Program-made: the position numbers and the translations under genes | Notes under the pieces: generated by a model | The model's database searches: none | Seen by the model: the letters and a program-made list of their open reading frames with translations, nothing else | Told to the model about the DNA's origin: nothing | Source: Bacteroidota bacterium | GTDB taxonomy: Bacteria; Bacteroidota; Bacteroidia; Bacteroidales; Prolixibacteraceae | DNA: 12,635 bases | Direction of reading: 5' to 3' | Assembly: GCA_030691295.1 (NCBI GenBank) | Contig: JAUYEQ010000534.1 | Location: 1-12,635 of the forward strand | Shown here: positions 1 to 7,676 of the stretch, piece after piece | Layout of the letters: each line of letters opens with the position of its first letter | Numbering within the stretch: position 1 is the first letter of the stretch

Positions 1-57
1 GTCCTGTTTTATTCCTAAATTCAAACACTTGTAAAAAAAGTTTTTAAGGGTTGGGAT

Positions 58-1983
58 ATGGGAAACGAGGATGACAATAAATTTGAACAAATAAAGGGAG
101 TTGAAGGGTCACTCAGGGATTTGACTGAACGTAAACAAGCACAAAATAAATCAGAACTTGCACTTTCGCTATTACAGGCAACACTCGATTCTACCACTGA
201 CGGGATATTGGTTGTAAACCTTTCAGGAAAAGTTACAAGTTACAATAAGCAGTTCAGGCTGATGTTCAATCCTTCGCAGGAAATTCTTGAGTCTGGAGAA
301 GATTCAGCCATAATTGGATCTATTCTCAGTCAGCTAAAAGATCCGGATCAGTTTGTTTCCAAAATACATTTCCTTTACGATCATCCTGAATCAGAAAGTG
401 ATGACACCATTGAATTAAAAGATGGTCGGGTATTGAAGCGGTATTCTTGTCCGCAACATTTGGATGGCGAACCCATTGCCCGTGTATGGAATTTCAGGGA
501 TGTTACCATTCGCAAAAAAAATGAAGAGCAACTGCAATTAATGGCGCATACGCTGAAAAGCATTAACGAGTCTATCAGCATAACCGATACCAGTAATCAA
601 ATATTATTTGTAAATGATGCATTCCTTAAAACTTATGGATATACTGATGAAAATGAACTGATCGGAAAGAATATCTCAATTGTGAGGTCTCTTGACAATG
701 ATCCTGAACTTGCGGATAAAATACTAAAGATTACCGCTGATACTGGCTGGCAGGGTGAAATACTGAACAGAAAGAAAGACGGAACAGAATTCCCCATCTC
801 GCTTTCAACCTCGATTGTTCAGAATGAAAAGGGAGAAACACTTGGAATGGTTGGTGTGGCCGTTGATATTTCGGAGCGGGAACAAACTGAAAAAGCACTT
901 CAGGAAAGTGAATTAAAATACCGGAACCTGATTGAAACAATGCCGGATGGATTTTACTGCAGCACTCCGGAAGGAAAATTTGTAGTTGTAAATGAAGCAA
1001 TGGTAAAAATGCTCGGGTACGAAAGCAAGGAAGAATTATTGGCCATTGACATCAAAACCCAGCTTTATTTCAAACCTGAAGACCGCCAAAGTCTGGTACT
1101 TCAGCAGACTCCATTTGAGTTGGATATTTATCCGTTAAAAAAGAAAGATGGATCGGCAGTTTGGGTAGAAGATCACGGGTGGTATGTTAAAGATAAAGCT
1201 GAAAATGTCATTTATCATGAAGGTGTTTCCCGCGATATAACCGAGCGAAAAATAGCTGAAATGCAACTTCAGAAATATTCTGAAGAATTGCAGGAACTCA
1301 ATGCATCCAAAGACAAGTTTTTCTCCATTATTGCCCACGACCTGAAAACTCCGTTTAATAGTATCCTTGGATTTAGCGAAATTCTGAAAGACGAGGCCAG
1401 AAATCTTGACATTGAAACGATTGAGCAATATGCAGGAATAATCAATTCAACCTCGAAAAATACTTTCAGGTTACTCGAAAACCTGCTCGACTGGGCACGA
1501 ATCCAGCAATCGCAGATTTTGTTCCGTCCGGTACCGGTTATCCTGAAAAAGCTTGTCGGCGAGGTTGTTGAAATGTTGATTGAAAATGCGAACAGCAAGT
1601 TGATTACCATCATCAATACTATCCCTGAAAATTTGATTATTCAGGCCGACGAAGACATGCTTAAAACTATTTTCAGAAACCTGGTTTCCAACGCTTTGAA
1701 ATTCACCTCAGCGAACGGGAAAGTTGAGATAGAAGCAGTTTCGACCATACATTCCATCGAAATTTCGGTAAAAGATACTGGTACAGGAATAAAGCAGGAA
1801 GATATCGGTAAAATATTCAGAATTGGTGCTGGTTTTTCGAAACGGGGAACCGGAAATGAAAAAGGGACAGGTTTGGGGTTAATGTTATGCAAGGAATTTG
1901 TTGAAAAACATGGTGGAAAAATATGGGTGAAAAGTGAAGAAGGGAAAGGCAGTATCTTCACTTTTTCAATTAATAACAACTGA
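58..1983 (+). CDS. Soluble PAS-PAS-PAS sensor histidine kinase
   Basis: A 641-residue histidine kinase with no membrane segment, so it should sense a cytosolic signal. Three PAS/PAC domains lie at about residues 36-155, 160-280 and 284-400; the last two end in recognisable PAC tails (DISERE, DITERK). HisKA follows, with phospho-acceptor His427 in IIAHDLKTPFNS. The HATPase_c domain is complete: N-box Asn541/Asn545, G1 box Asp573-Gly575-Gly577, and G2 box GTGLGL from Gly603. It autophosphorylates on His427 and should pass phosphate to a receiver; the Rcp1-type regulator or the hybrid downstream are candidates (inference). The ATG at 58 is the only usual start after the in-frame stop at 16-18 and has AAGGG seven bases upstream. 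Oddly, residues 14-27 (GVEGSLRDLTERKQ) read like the end of another PAC motif, as if an N-terminal PAS domain had been lost. The gene 26 bp downstream is on the same strand, suggesting an operon. Confidence 0.95.
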   Translation: MGNEDDNKFEQIKGVEGSLRDLTERKQAQNKSELALSLLQATLDSTTDGILVVNLSGKVTSYNKQFRLMFNPSQEILESGEDSAIIGSILSQLKDPDQFVSKIHFLYDHPESESDDTIELKDGRVLKRYSCPQHLDGEPIARVWNFRDVTIRKKNEEQLQLMAHTLKSINESISITDTSNQILFVNDAFLKTYGYTDENELIGKNISIVRSLDNDPELADKILKITADTGWQGEILNRKKDGTEFPISLSTSIVQNEKGETLGMVGVAVDISEREQTEKALQESELKYRNLIETMPDGFYCSTPEGKFVVVNEAMVKMLGYESKEELLAIDIKTQLYFKPEDRQSLVLQQTPFELDIYPLKKKDGSAVWVEDHGWYVKDKAENVIYHEGVSRDITERKIAEMQLQKYSEELQELNASKDKFFSIIAHDLKTPFNSILGFSEILKDEARNLDIETIEQYAGIINSTSKNTFRLLENLLDWARIQQSQILFRPVPVILKKLVGEVVEMLIENANSKLITIINTIPENLIIQADEDMLKTIFRNLVSNALKFTSANGKVEIEAVSTIHSIEISVKDTGTGIKQEDIGKIFRIGAGFSKRGTGNEKGTGLGLMLCKEFVEKHGGKIWVKSEEGKGSIFTFSINNN

Positions 1984-2009
1984 TCAATCATTAATCAATT
2001 GGTTTACAA

Positions 2010-3404
2010 ATGAGAGAAATCAATGAAAAGATCTCGATTTGGGCATTCTGGGTTATTATTACCTTAAGTGTTTTGGCCTTGACCGGTTGGCTGGCAGACT
2101 CATTGTCTTTGGCAGGGATGGGCGATAATTCTATTCCAATGGCTCCGGTCACTGCATTATGCTTTATTCTGACCAGTTTTGCTGCCGTCAATTTTCTCCA
2201 AAAACGCATCAGCCTGACACTCTCAAAAATAGTTTTCTACTTCGTTTTTGTTGTTTGCCTGATCATTTTAATTGACACATCGACTGGATATCCAGTTGAA
2301 TTTGAACGAATGATTGGAAATTCTCCCGGATTATTAAACAACTTTCCTATTGGCCGAATGTCGCCGGTAACCTGTATTTTATTCCTTATCAGCGTTGTTT
2401 CTTTGCTGACAATCATTACAAAAAACAGATGGCATAAACCGGTCATATTTTTATCGACCGCGGCATTGTTTGCTTCTTTTATTTTCGATCTGGGCTATTT
2501 GTATGGCACCCCGCTTCTTTATGGACGCACTATTATTCCTCCAGCCTGGAATACCTCCCTGGCATTTACCTTTTTGTTTATTGGCATACTATCAGGTTTT
2601 GGCATGAATGAAAAACCCCTGAATTTATTCGCCGGAGAATCAGTCAGGGCAAGGTTAATGAGAAATTTCTTACCGCTTACTGTATTTATCATCGTTATTG
2701 CAGGCTGGATAAATACCATTTTTATAAATTTTATCAACGACCATGTATTGTCAACATCATTGGTGACTATCTTTTCACTTTTAGTAATCAGTTTTGTTAT
2801 ACTAAAACTCTCAGGAAAAATAGGAAATGACATCGACTACATATTTGCTTTCCGAAAAGAAGCAGAGAAAGCAATCAGAGAAAGCGAAGAAAAATACCGT
2901 TCAATTTTCGAAAACAGCGGTGTGGCTATATTATTGACAGCTCCGGATGGGAGCATTTTGTCAGTCAATAACTCTGCATGTTTACTATTTGGCATGGATG
3001 AAGCTGAAATTTGCCGGATTGGAAGAAATGGGATTATTGATCTTTCAGATCCGAGGCTACCTGGCATTTTGGAAGAAAGAATAAAATCAGGGCGCGCAAA
3101 AGGTGAACTTACATTTATCAAAAAAGACGGAACAAAATTTAATTGTGAAATATCTTCCGTAATATTCAACGACAGCGAAGGAAAAAAACTTAATAGTTTG
3201 GTTATTCGCGACCTGACTGAACAGCAGAAAGCAGAAAATGAAATTCAGGAACTGAATAAAGAACTTGAACAAAAGGTAAAAGAGCGGACACTCGAGCTTG
3301 AACAAAAAAACTCCGACCTTGAACGAATGAACAAACTATTTATTGGTCGTGAGTTACGGATGATCGAATTAAAAAATGAGATTAAAAAATGGAAGAATCA
3401 ATAA
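2010..3404 (+). CDS. Eight-helix membrane PAS protein lacking a kinase domain
   Basis: A 464-residue membrane sensor with no HisKA, HATPase, GGDEF or other catalytic domain. I count about eight hydrophobic segments, near residues 10-30, 44-62, 75-90, 118-137, 145-165, 181-198, 220-240 and 248-266. A single PAS domain follows (about 290-405, PAC tail RDLTEQQKAE), then a charged coiled coil (about 408-440) and a C-terminal tail, MNKLFIGRELRMIELK. From memory, this tail motif recurs after PAS/coiled-coil regions in sensor proteins of Bacteroidota and delta-proteobacteria. The membrane part shows a threefold theme: PMAPVTALCF (43-52), GRMSPVTCILF (115-125) and IPPAWNTSLAF (176-186), each opening a helix. 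The last 16 bp overlap the start of the kinase gene downstream, so the two are probably translationally coupled. Likely role (inference): a receptor subunit that signals through the neighbouring kinase. It does not look like a frameshifted kinase, because the next gene begins with its own membrane domain. Confidence 0.9.
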   Translation: MREINEKISIWAFWVIITLSVLALTGWLADSLSLAGMGDNSIPMAPVTALCFILTSFAAVNFLQKRISLTLSKIVFYFVFVVCLIILIDTSTGYPVEFERMIGNSPGLLNNFPIGRMSPVTCILFLISVVSLLTIITKNRWHKPVIFLSTAALFASFIFDLGYLYGTPLLYGRTIIPPAWNTSLAFTFLFIGILSGFGMNEKPLNLFAGESVRARLMRNFLPLTVFIIVIAGWINTIFINFINDHVLSTSLVTIFSLLVISFVILKLSGKIGNDIDYIFAFRKEAEKAIRESEEKYRSIFENSGVAILLTAPDGSILSVNNSACLLFGMDEAEICRIGRNGIIDLSDPRLPGILEERIKSGRAKGELTFIKKDGTKFNCEISSVIFNDSEGKKLNSLVIRDLTEQQKAENEIQELNKELEQKVKERTLELEQKNSDLERMNKLFIGRELRMIELKNEIKKWKNQ

Positions 3405-5215
3405 TTATCGGGTTAATTCAAAACATAGCCATACTGCTAACATTCAGTATGCTATATGATTATTTCTGGTCACGAAATGAAAAACCTAATAACAATTACT
3501 TCAAAATTGGCTCAGGAGTTATTTTGGGTGGAATTGGAATTGTGTTGATTTTAACTCCCTGGCATTTTGTTCCGGGTATATTTTTCGATACCCGTTCGGT
3601 AATGCTTTCGGTTGCAGGACTTTTTTTCGGACCGGTTCCGACCATCACAGCCATGATTATTACAGTTTTGTACCGCATTTTCATGGGAGGCGCTGGTACG
3701 ATGATGGGTATTGCCGTAATTCTAACTTCCGGATCAATTGGTCTTCTATGGTGGCATTTCAGACCCGGATGGCGCAAAAGAAATCCTGTATTTGAATTGG
3801 CGGCAATGGGATTTCTGGTTCACGTGGTTATGCTGTGCTGTACAATATTTCTGCCCGGTGAACTCGGCTGGCAAACACTTAAAAACATTGCCCTACCTGT
3901 TATTTCCATTTATCCGATCGCAACAATTTTGCTGGGAATGCTTATGCTGAACCAGGCTAAAAACCATGATAATCAAAAAGCCTTAGACAACAGTGAAAGA
4001 CGTTGGCATTTTGCGCTGGAAGGTGCAGGTGACGGGGTCTGGGACTGGAATCCCCAAACAAACGAGGTATTCTTTTCGAAACAATGGAAACTTATGTTGG
4101 GCTATGAAGATCATGAAATTGAAAACAAACTCGAAGAATGGGATAAACGCTTATTTCCGGATGACAAGGAAACTGTTTATCAACTATTAAATCAACACAT
4201 TGATGGCCATACTCCTGTTTACATCTCTGAACACCGTTTATTGTGCAAAGACGGAACGTACAAATGGATTCTTGACCGGGGGAAAATTATGACACGTGAT
4301 GCTGATGGAAAACCACTGAGGTTTATCGGAACACATGCCGATATTTCTGAACGGAAAGAGGCTCAGGAAAATATCAGAAAAATGAATGAAGTACTTGAAC
4401 AGAAAGTATTGGAACGCACCAATGAATTGGAAAAACGCAGTCGTGAATTACTTGACAACGAAGTTGCCTTGCTGAATCTGGTGGAAGATCTGAACCTGAA
4501 ATCAGATGCACTTCAACGCAGCGCAGGTCAACTTCAGGTTGCCAACAAGGAACTCGAAGCATTCAGCTATTCTGTTTCGCACGATTTGAGAGCGCCATTG
4601 CGGGCAATCAGCGGTTTTGTAAGCATACTGATGGAAGATTACGAACAAGTTCTTGATAATGAAGGCAAGAGAATTTGCAGCATCATCCATTCGAATGCCT
4701 CAAGGATGGGACAATTGATTGACGACCTGCTTGCATTCTCAAGACTGATCAGGAGCGAACTGCACAATTCTAGAATTGATATGGAAAGTATGGTCAAAAA
4801 CGTGATCTCTGACATGGAAAAAACTCATGATCAGTCACAAAAAAGCATTTCTGTTCAACAAATCCCTGAGGCTTTGGGCGATGCGAACCTAATCAAACAA
4901 GTATGGGTAAACCTGATATCGAACGCAATAAAATATTCTTCAAAAAAGGTTAATGCTCAAATAAATATTGGGGCAATCCAGAATAACAATGAAACAGTCT
5001 ATTACATTAAGGACAATGGCGTTGGATTTAACATGCAGTATAGCAACAAACTTTTTGGTGTTTTTCAACGCTTGCACGGAATTAATGAATTTGAAGGAAC
5101 CGGTGTTGGACTGGCCATTGTTCAGCGAATAATAAACCGGCACGGTGGACGAGTATGGGCTGAAGGCGAAGTTGGAAAGGGGGCGACCTTCTATTTTTCT
5201 TTACCCTTGAATTAA
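3389..5215 (+). CDS. Membrane sensor histidine kinase, 5TMR-LYT + PAS + HisKA/HATPase
   Basis: A 608-residue membrane kinase. Residues 1-190 carry about six hydrophobic helices and match the 5TMR-LYT (LytS/YhcK-type) receptor family: the loop FFDTRSVML (65-73), the AGLFFGPVPT segment (76-85) and YRIFMGGAG (95-103) are its characteristic conserved pieces. A PAS domain of the PAS_3 type follows (about 205-322, PAC tail DISERKEAQ), then a long coiled coil (about 325-388). HisKA has phospho-acceptor His398 in SYSVSHDLRAPLRA, the bacteriophytochrome-like kinase subtype. HATPase_c has N-box Asn508/Asn512, G1 box Asp542-Gly544-Gly546 and G2 box GTGVGLAI from Gly570. All catalytic boxes are intact. 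The start ATG lies 16 bp inside the kinase-less PAS gene upstream. Kinases of this subtype often pair with short Rcp1-like receivers, and one follows 110 bp downstream, making it the best partner candidate (inference). The 5TMR-LYT ligand is not known from sequence. Confidence 0.95.
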   Translation: MEESIIIGLIQNIAILLTFSMLYDYFWSRNEKPNNNYFKIGSGVILGGIGIVLILTPWHFVPGIFFDTRSVMLSVAGLFFGPVPTITAMIITVLYRIFMGGAGTMMGIAVILTSGSIGLLWWHFRPGWRKRNPVFELAAMGFLVHVVMLCCTIFLPGELGWQTLKNIALPVISIYPIATILLGMLMLNQAKNHDNQKALDNSERRWHFALEGAGDGVWDWNPQTNEVFFSKQWKLMLGYEDHEIENKLEEWDKRLFPDDKETVYQLLNQHIDGHTPVYISEHRLLCKDGTYKWILDRGKIMTRDADGKPLRFIGTHADISERKEAQENIRKMNEVLEQKVLERTNELEKRSRELLDNEVALLNLVEDLNLKSDALQRSAGQLQVANKELEAFSYSVSHDLRAPLRAISGFVSILMEDYEQVLDNEGKRICSIIHSNASRMGQLIDDLLAFSRLIRSELHNSRIDMESMVKNVISDMEKTHDQSQKSISVQQIPEALGDANLIKQVWVNLISNAIKYSSKKVNAQINIGAIQNNNETVYYIKDNGVGFNMQYSNKLFGVFQRLHGINEFEGTGVGLAIVQRIINRHGGRVWAEGEVGKGATFYFSLPLN

Positions 5216-5325
5216 TTACAGATACAGATTTTGTTGTACTGTTTCATTCAGAACAAGCGATGCAATTATAACTAATATAAATTCCATATATTTATCAAAT
5301 TCTGGAACCCAATAAATATCAAAAA

Positions 5326-5772
5326 ATGGAAAATTTCAACGCTGTCGAAATCCTGATTGTAGAAGACAATCCGCAAGATGCTGAACTAACATTGCGCGCA
5401 CTTAGGAAACAAAACCTTGCAAACCAGATTTATGTGGTCGAAGATGGAGCGGAAGCACTTGATTTCATCTTCTGTAAAGGAAAATATGCTGACAGGGATT
5501 TTTCAAAACCACCAAAGGTTATATTTCTTGACCTCAAATTACCAAAGGTAAGCGGACTCGAAGTTCTTCAGGAAATAAAATCGAATCCGCTTACCAAATC
5601 ATTGCCGGTGGTTGTGGTCTCTTCATCACGCGAAGATCCGGATATTAAAAAGGCTTATGAATTAGGCGTCAATAGTTATGTCGTCAAACCAGTAAATTTC
5701 GACGATTTCCTGAGCGCCATGTCGCATACCGGCCTATATTGGCTGCTGGTAAATGAAGGCCCAAAAGCATAA
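5326..5772 (+). CDS. Single-domain response regulator, Rcp1/CheY-like receiver
   Basis: A 148-residue stand-alone receiver. The acidic pair Glu13/Asp14 (VEDN), phospho-acceptor Asp69 (IFLDLKLP), the Ser97-99 switch region and Lys121 (VVKPVNF) are all present. The extended segment before the third beta strand ([17 protein letters not shown]) is typical of the Rcp1 class that serves phytochrome-like kinases. There is no output domain, so it should work as a phosphate shuttle or by direct binding. It sits between the phytochrome-subtype membrane kinase upstream and the REC-PAS-PAS-kinase hybrid 26 bp downstream; a phosphorelay kinase -> Rcp1 -> another partner is plausible (inference). The 110 bp upstream is AT-rich, with a near match to the Bacteroidota -7 box (TATATTTA, 5287-5294), so it may have its own promoter. 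The start ATG follows an A-rich stretch without Shine-Dalgarno pairing, as usual for the phylum. Confidence 0.96.
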   Translation: MENFNAVEILIVEDNPQDAELTLRALRKQNLANQIYVVEDGAEALDFIFCKGKYADRDFSKPPKVIFLDLKLPKVSGLEVLQEIKSNPLTKSLPVVVVSSSREDPDIKKAYELGVNSYVVKPVNFDDFLSAMSHTGLYWLLVNEGPKA

Positions 5773-5788
5773 TATTCAAACTTGAATA
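5773..5788. repeat. Perfect 16-bp dyad TATTCAA-AC-TTGAATA
   Basis: The two 7-bp arms are exact inverted repeats separated by two bases. The dyad begins directly after the TAA of the response regulator and ends 10 bp before the ATG of the hybrid kinase. A two-base centre is too tight for an RNA hairpin without opening the inner pairs, so a protein-binding operator or chance are both possible. Function is unknown. Confidence 0.3.
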
Positions 5789-5798
5789 ATAGCACAAT

Positions 5799-7676
5799 AT
5801 GGATAAGTTATATCGCGTACTTCTTGTAGAGGATGAACTTTATGATGCGGAACTCAACATCAGGGAAATAAAGAAAATACTTCCAAATTCAGTGTTTGAA
5901 AGAGTTGATAGTAAGAACGCTTTCATTAAAATGATTGAAACTTATTTTCCTGACATCATTATTTCCGATTATAATATGCCATCATTTGATGGACTTTCAG
6001 CGCTTAAAATTGCCAGTGAAATTTGCCCGTCTACTCCTTTCATTGTTGTTACAGGGTCAATAAATGAAGATACCGCAGTTGAGTGTATGAAAGCCGGTGC
6101 AACCGACTATGTATTGAAAGATTCATTGAAAAGACTCGGATCTTCAGTTTTAAATGCGCTGGAGCAAAGCAAAATCAAAAAAGAGCGAATGGATGCATTT
6201 AAAACCATCCGGTTAAATGAAACAAAGTACCGGTACATGTTTCACAGCAACCCGCAACCGATGTGGATCTATGATGTGGAAACCCTGGCTTTTCTTGAGG
6301 TAAATGAAGCGGCGTTGAAGCATTACGGATATACACAGGAAGAATTCCTTTCGATGAATTTAAAAGACATACTACCAAAAAATGAAATTGAAAGATTGAT
6401 CTGCAATGTAGAAACATCTGATTATCATTACAACCAAACTGACGAATGGACACATAAAAAAAAGAGCGGTGAACTTTTTTCAGTTGAAATTGTGTCGTAT
6501 TTTATCATTTTTCACCAACGTAATGCAAGACACGTACTTATAAACGACATTACCGAACGTAAAAAAGCAGAAGAAAAATTATTGCGCGAGCGAAAACTGC
6601 TACGAACCCTGATTGATAATTTACCGGCAACAATTTATGTGAAAGACTCCGAATGCCGGAAAATAATCGCAAATCGTGCAGATATGGAGGTTATTGGCGC
6701 GCAAACAGAAGAAGAAGTGCTGGGAAAAACTGATATGGAAATATTCAGCAATGATATTGGAACAAGAGGATATGCAGATGATAAAAGGCTTATTGAAACG
6801 GGAGTTCCGGTGCTGAATCAGGAAGAATTTTTTTATGATACCAACGGGATTCCGCATTGGTTACTGACATCCAAAATTCCTCTGACTGATGAAAATGGAA
6901 AGATTACGGGATTGGTAGGCATCGGACATCATATCACAGAACAAAGAAAAATGCAGGCCGAACTTGTTGAAGCGAAGGAAAAAGCGGAAGAAAGTGACCG
7001 CCTTAAATCCGCCTTTCTTGCAAATATGTCTCATGAAATCCGAACTCCGCTTAATAGTATCATCGGATTTTCCGAACTTTTAGACGACCCGGATTTCGAC
7101 TCCGAACAAAAAACTGAATTCATCAAACACATTGTTGACAATGGAAATAGTTTACTGATGATTATCAGCGACATAATGGATTTTTCGATGCTCGAAGCTG
7201 GTCAGCTAAAACTTAGACAACAACCAATTTCAGTAAAGAAAATCATGAATGAGCTGTTTTCTGAGTTTAGCCACAAGGCGAAAACCAAAGGCATTCAACT
7301 CCGTTTCGATGATTCTCAGAATGATCCGGACATCATGATAGTAAGCGATTCGTACAGGATAAAACAGGTTTTTAATAATTTAATTGGCAATGCATTAAAA
7401 TTCACCTGTGAAGGATTCGTTGAAATCGGTTACAAAGCAAAAGACGAAAAAGTTGAATTTCATGTAAAAGATTCAGGAATCGGTATTTCCCCCAAATTTC
7501 ATCAAGCCATTTTCGAACGTTTCAGACAAGTTGATACAACGAAATCGCGGAAATACGGAGGCAATGGTTTGGGCCTGGCCATTTCAAAAAACCTGGTACA
7601 ATTGCTGGGTGGAAAAATCTGGTTAAAATCGGAACCAGACAAGTATTCCGATTTCTTTTTTACAATTCCAATTTAG
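5799..7676 (+). CDS. Hybrid REC-PAS-PAS sensor histidine kinase, soluble
   Basis: A 625-residue protein with a receiver at the N-terminus, then sensors, then kinase. REC: Glu11/Asp12, phospho-acceptor Asp57 (IISDYNMPS), Thr85, Lys107 (YVLKDSL). PAS domains lie at about 140-258 (PAC tail DITERKKAE) and 263-388 (HITEQRK). HisKA has His412 in ANMSHEIRTPLNS. HATPase_c has Asn527/Asn531, Asp558-Gly560-Gly562 and the G2 box GNGLGLAI from Gly588. There are no transmembrane segments. The order REC before kinase means it can be controlled by phosphorylation from another kinase, so it could integrate the membrane sensors upstream with its own PAS inputs (inference). It is separated from the Rcp1-type regulator by 26 bp that contain a perfect dyad. 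Its TAG stop overlaps the stop of the convergent nuclease gene, so no terminator can lie between them. Confidence 0.95.
   Translation: MDKLYRVLLVEDELYDAELNIREIKKILPNSVFERVDSKNAFIKMIETYFPDIIISDYNMPSFDGLSALKIASEICPSTPFIVVTGSINEDTAVECMKAGATDYVLKDSLKRLGSSVLNALEQSKIKKERMDAFKTIRLNETKYRYMFHSNPQPMWIYDVETLAFLEVNEAALKHYGYTQEEFLSMNLKDILPKNEIERLICNVETSDYHYNQTDEWTHKKKSGELFSVEIVSYFIIFHQRNARHVLINDITERKKAEEKLLRERKLLRTLIDNLPATIYVKDSECRKIIANRADMEVIGAQTEEEVLGKTDMEIFSNDIGTRGYADDKRLIETGVPVLNQEEFFYDTNGIPHWLLTSKIPLTDENGKITGLVGIGHHITEQRKMQAELVEAKEKAEESDRLKSAFLANMSHEIRTPLNSIIGFSELLDDPDFDSEQKTEFIKHIVDNGNSLLMIISDIMDFSMLEAGQLKLRQQPISVKKIMNELFSEFSHKAKTKGIQLRFDDSQNDPDIMIVSDSYRIKQVFNNLIGNALKFTCEGFVEIGYKAKDEKVEFHVKDSGIGISPKFHQAIFERFRQVDTTKSRKYGGNGLGLAISKNLVQLLGGKIWLKSEPDKYSDFFFTIPI

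Noticed and set aside
1269..1616. Long open frames antisense to the kinase genes
   Set aside because: They lie entirely within strongly supported coding regions on the other strand and show no domain features. They are by-products of the real reading frame.
3327..3404. Frameshift splitting one kinase into two genes at 3389-3404
   Set aside because: The downstream gene starts with a complete 5TMR-LYT membrane domain, so the two do not join into one sensible protein. The overlap looks like ordinary coupling.
3815..3830. parS-like sequence around CACGTG inside the 5TMR-LYT kinase gene
   Set aside because: Only the left half resembles the parS palindrome (TGTTTCACGTGAAACA); the right half has many mismatches. 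A second CACGTG at 4293-4298 is also poor. Both are within coding sequence.
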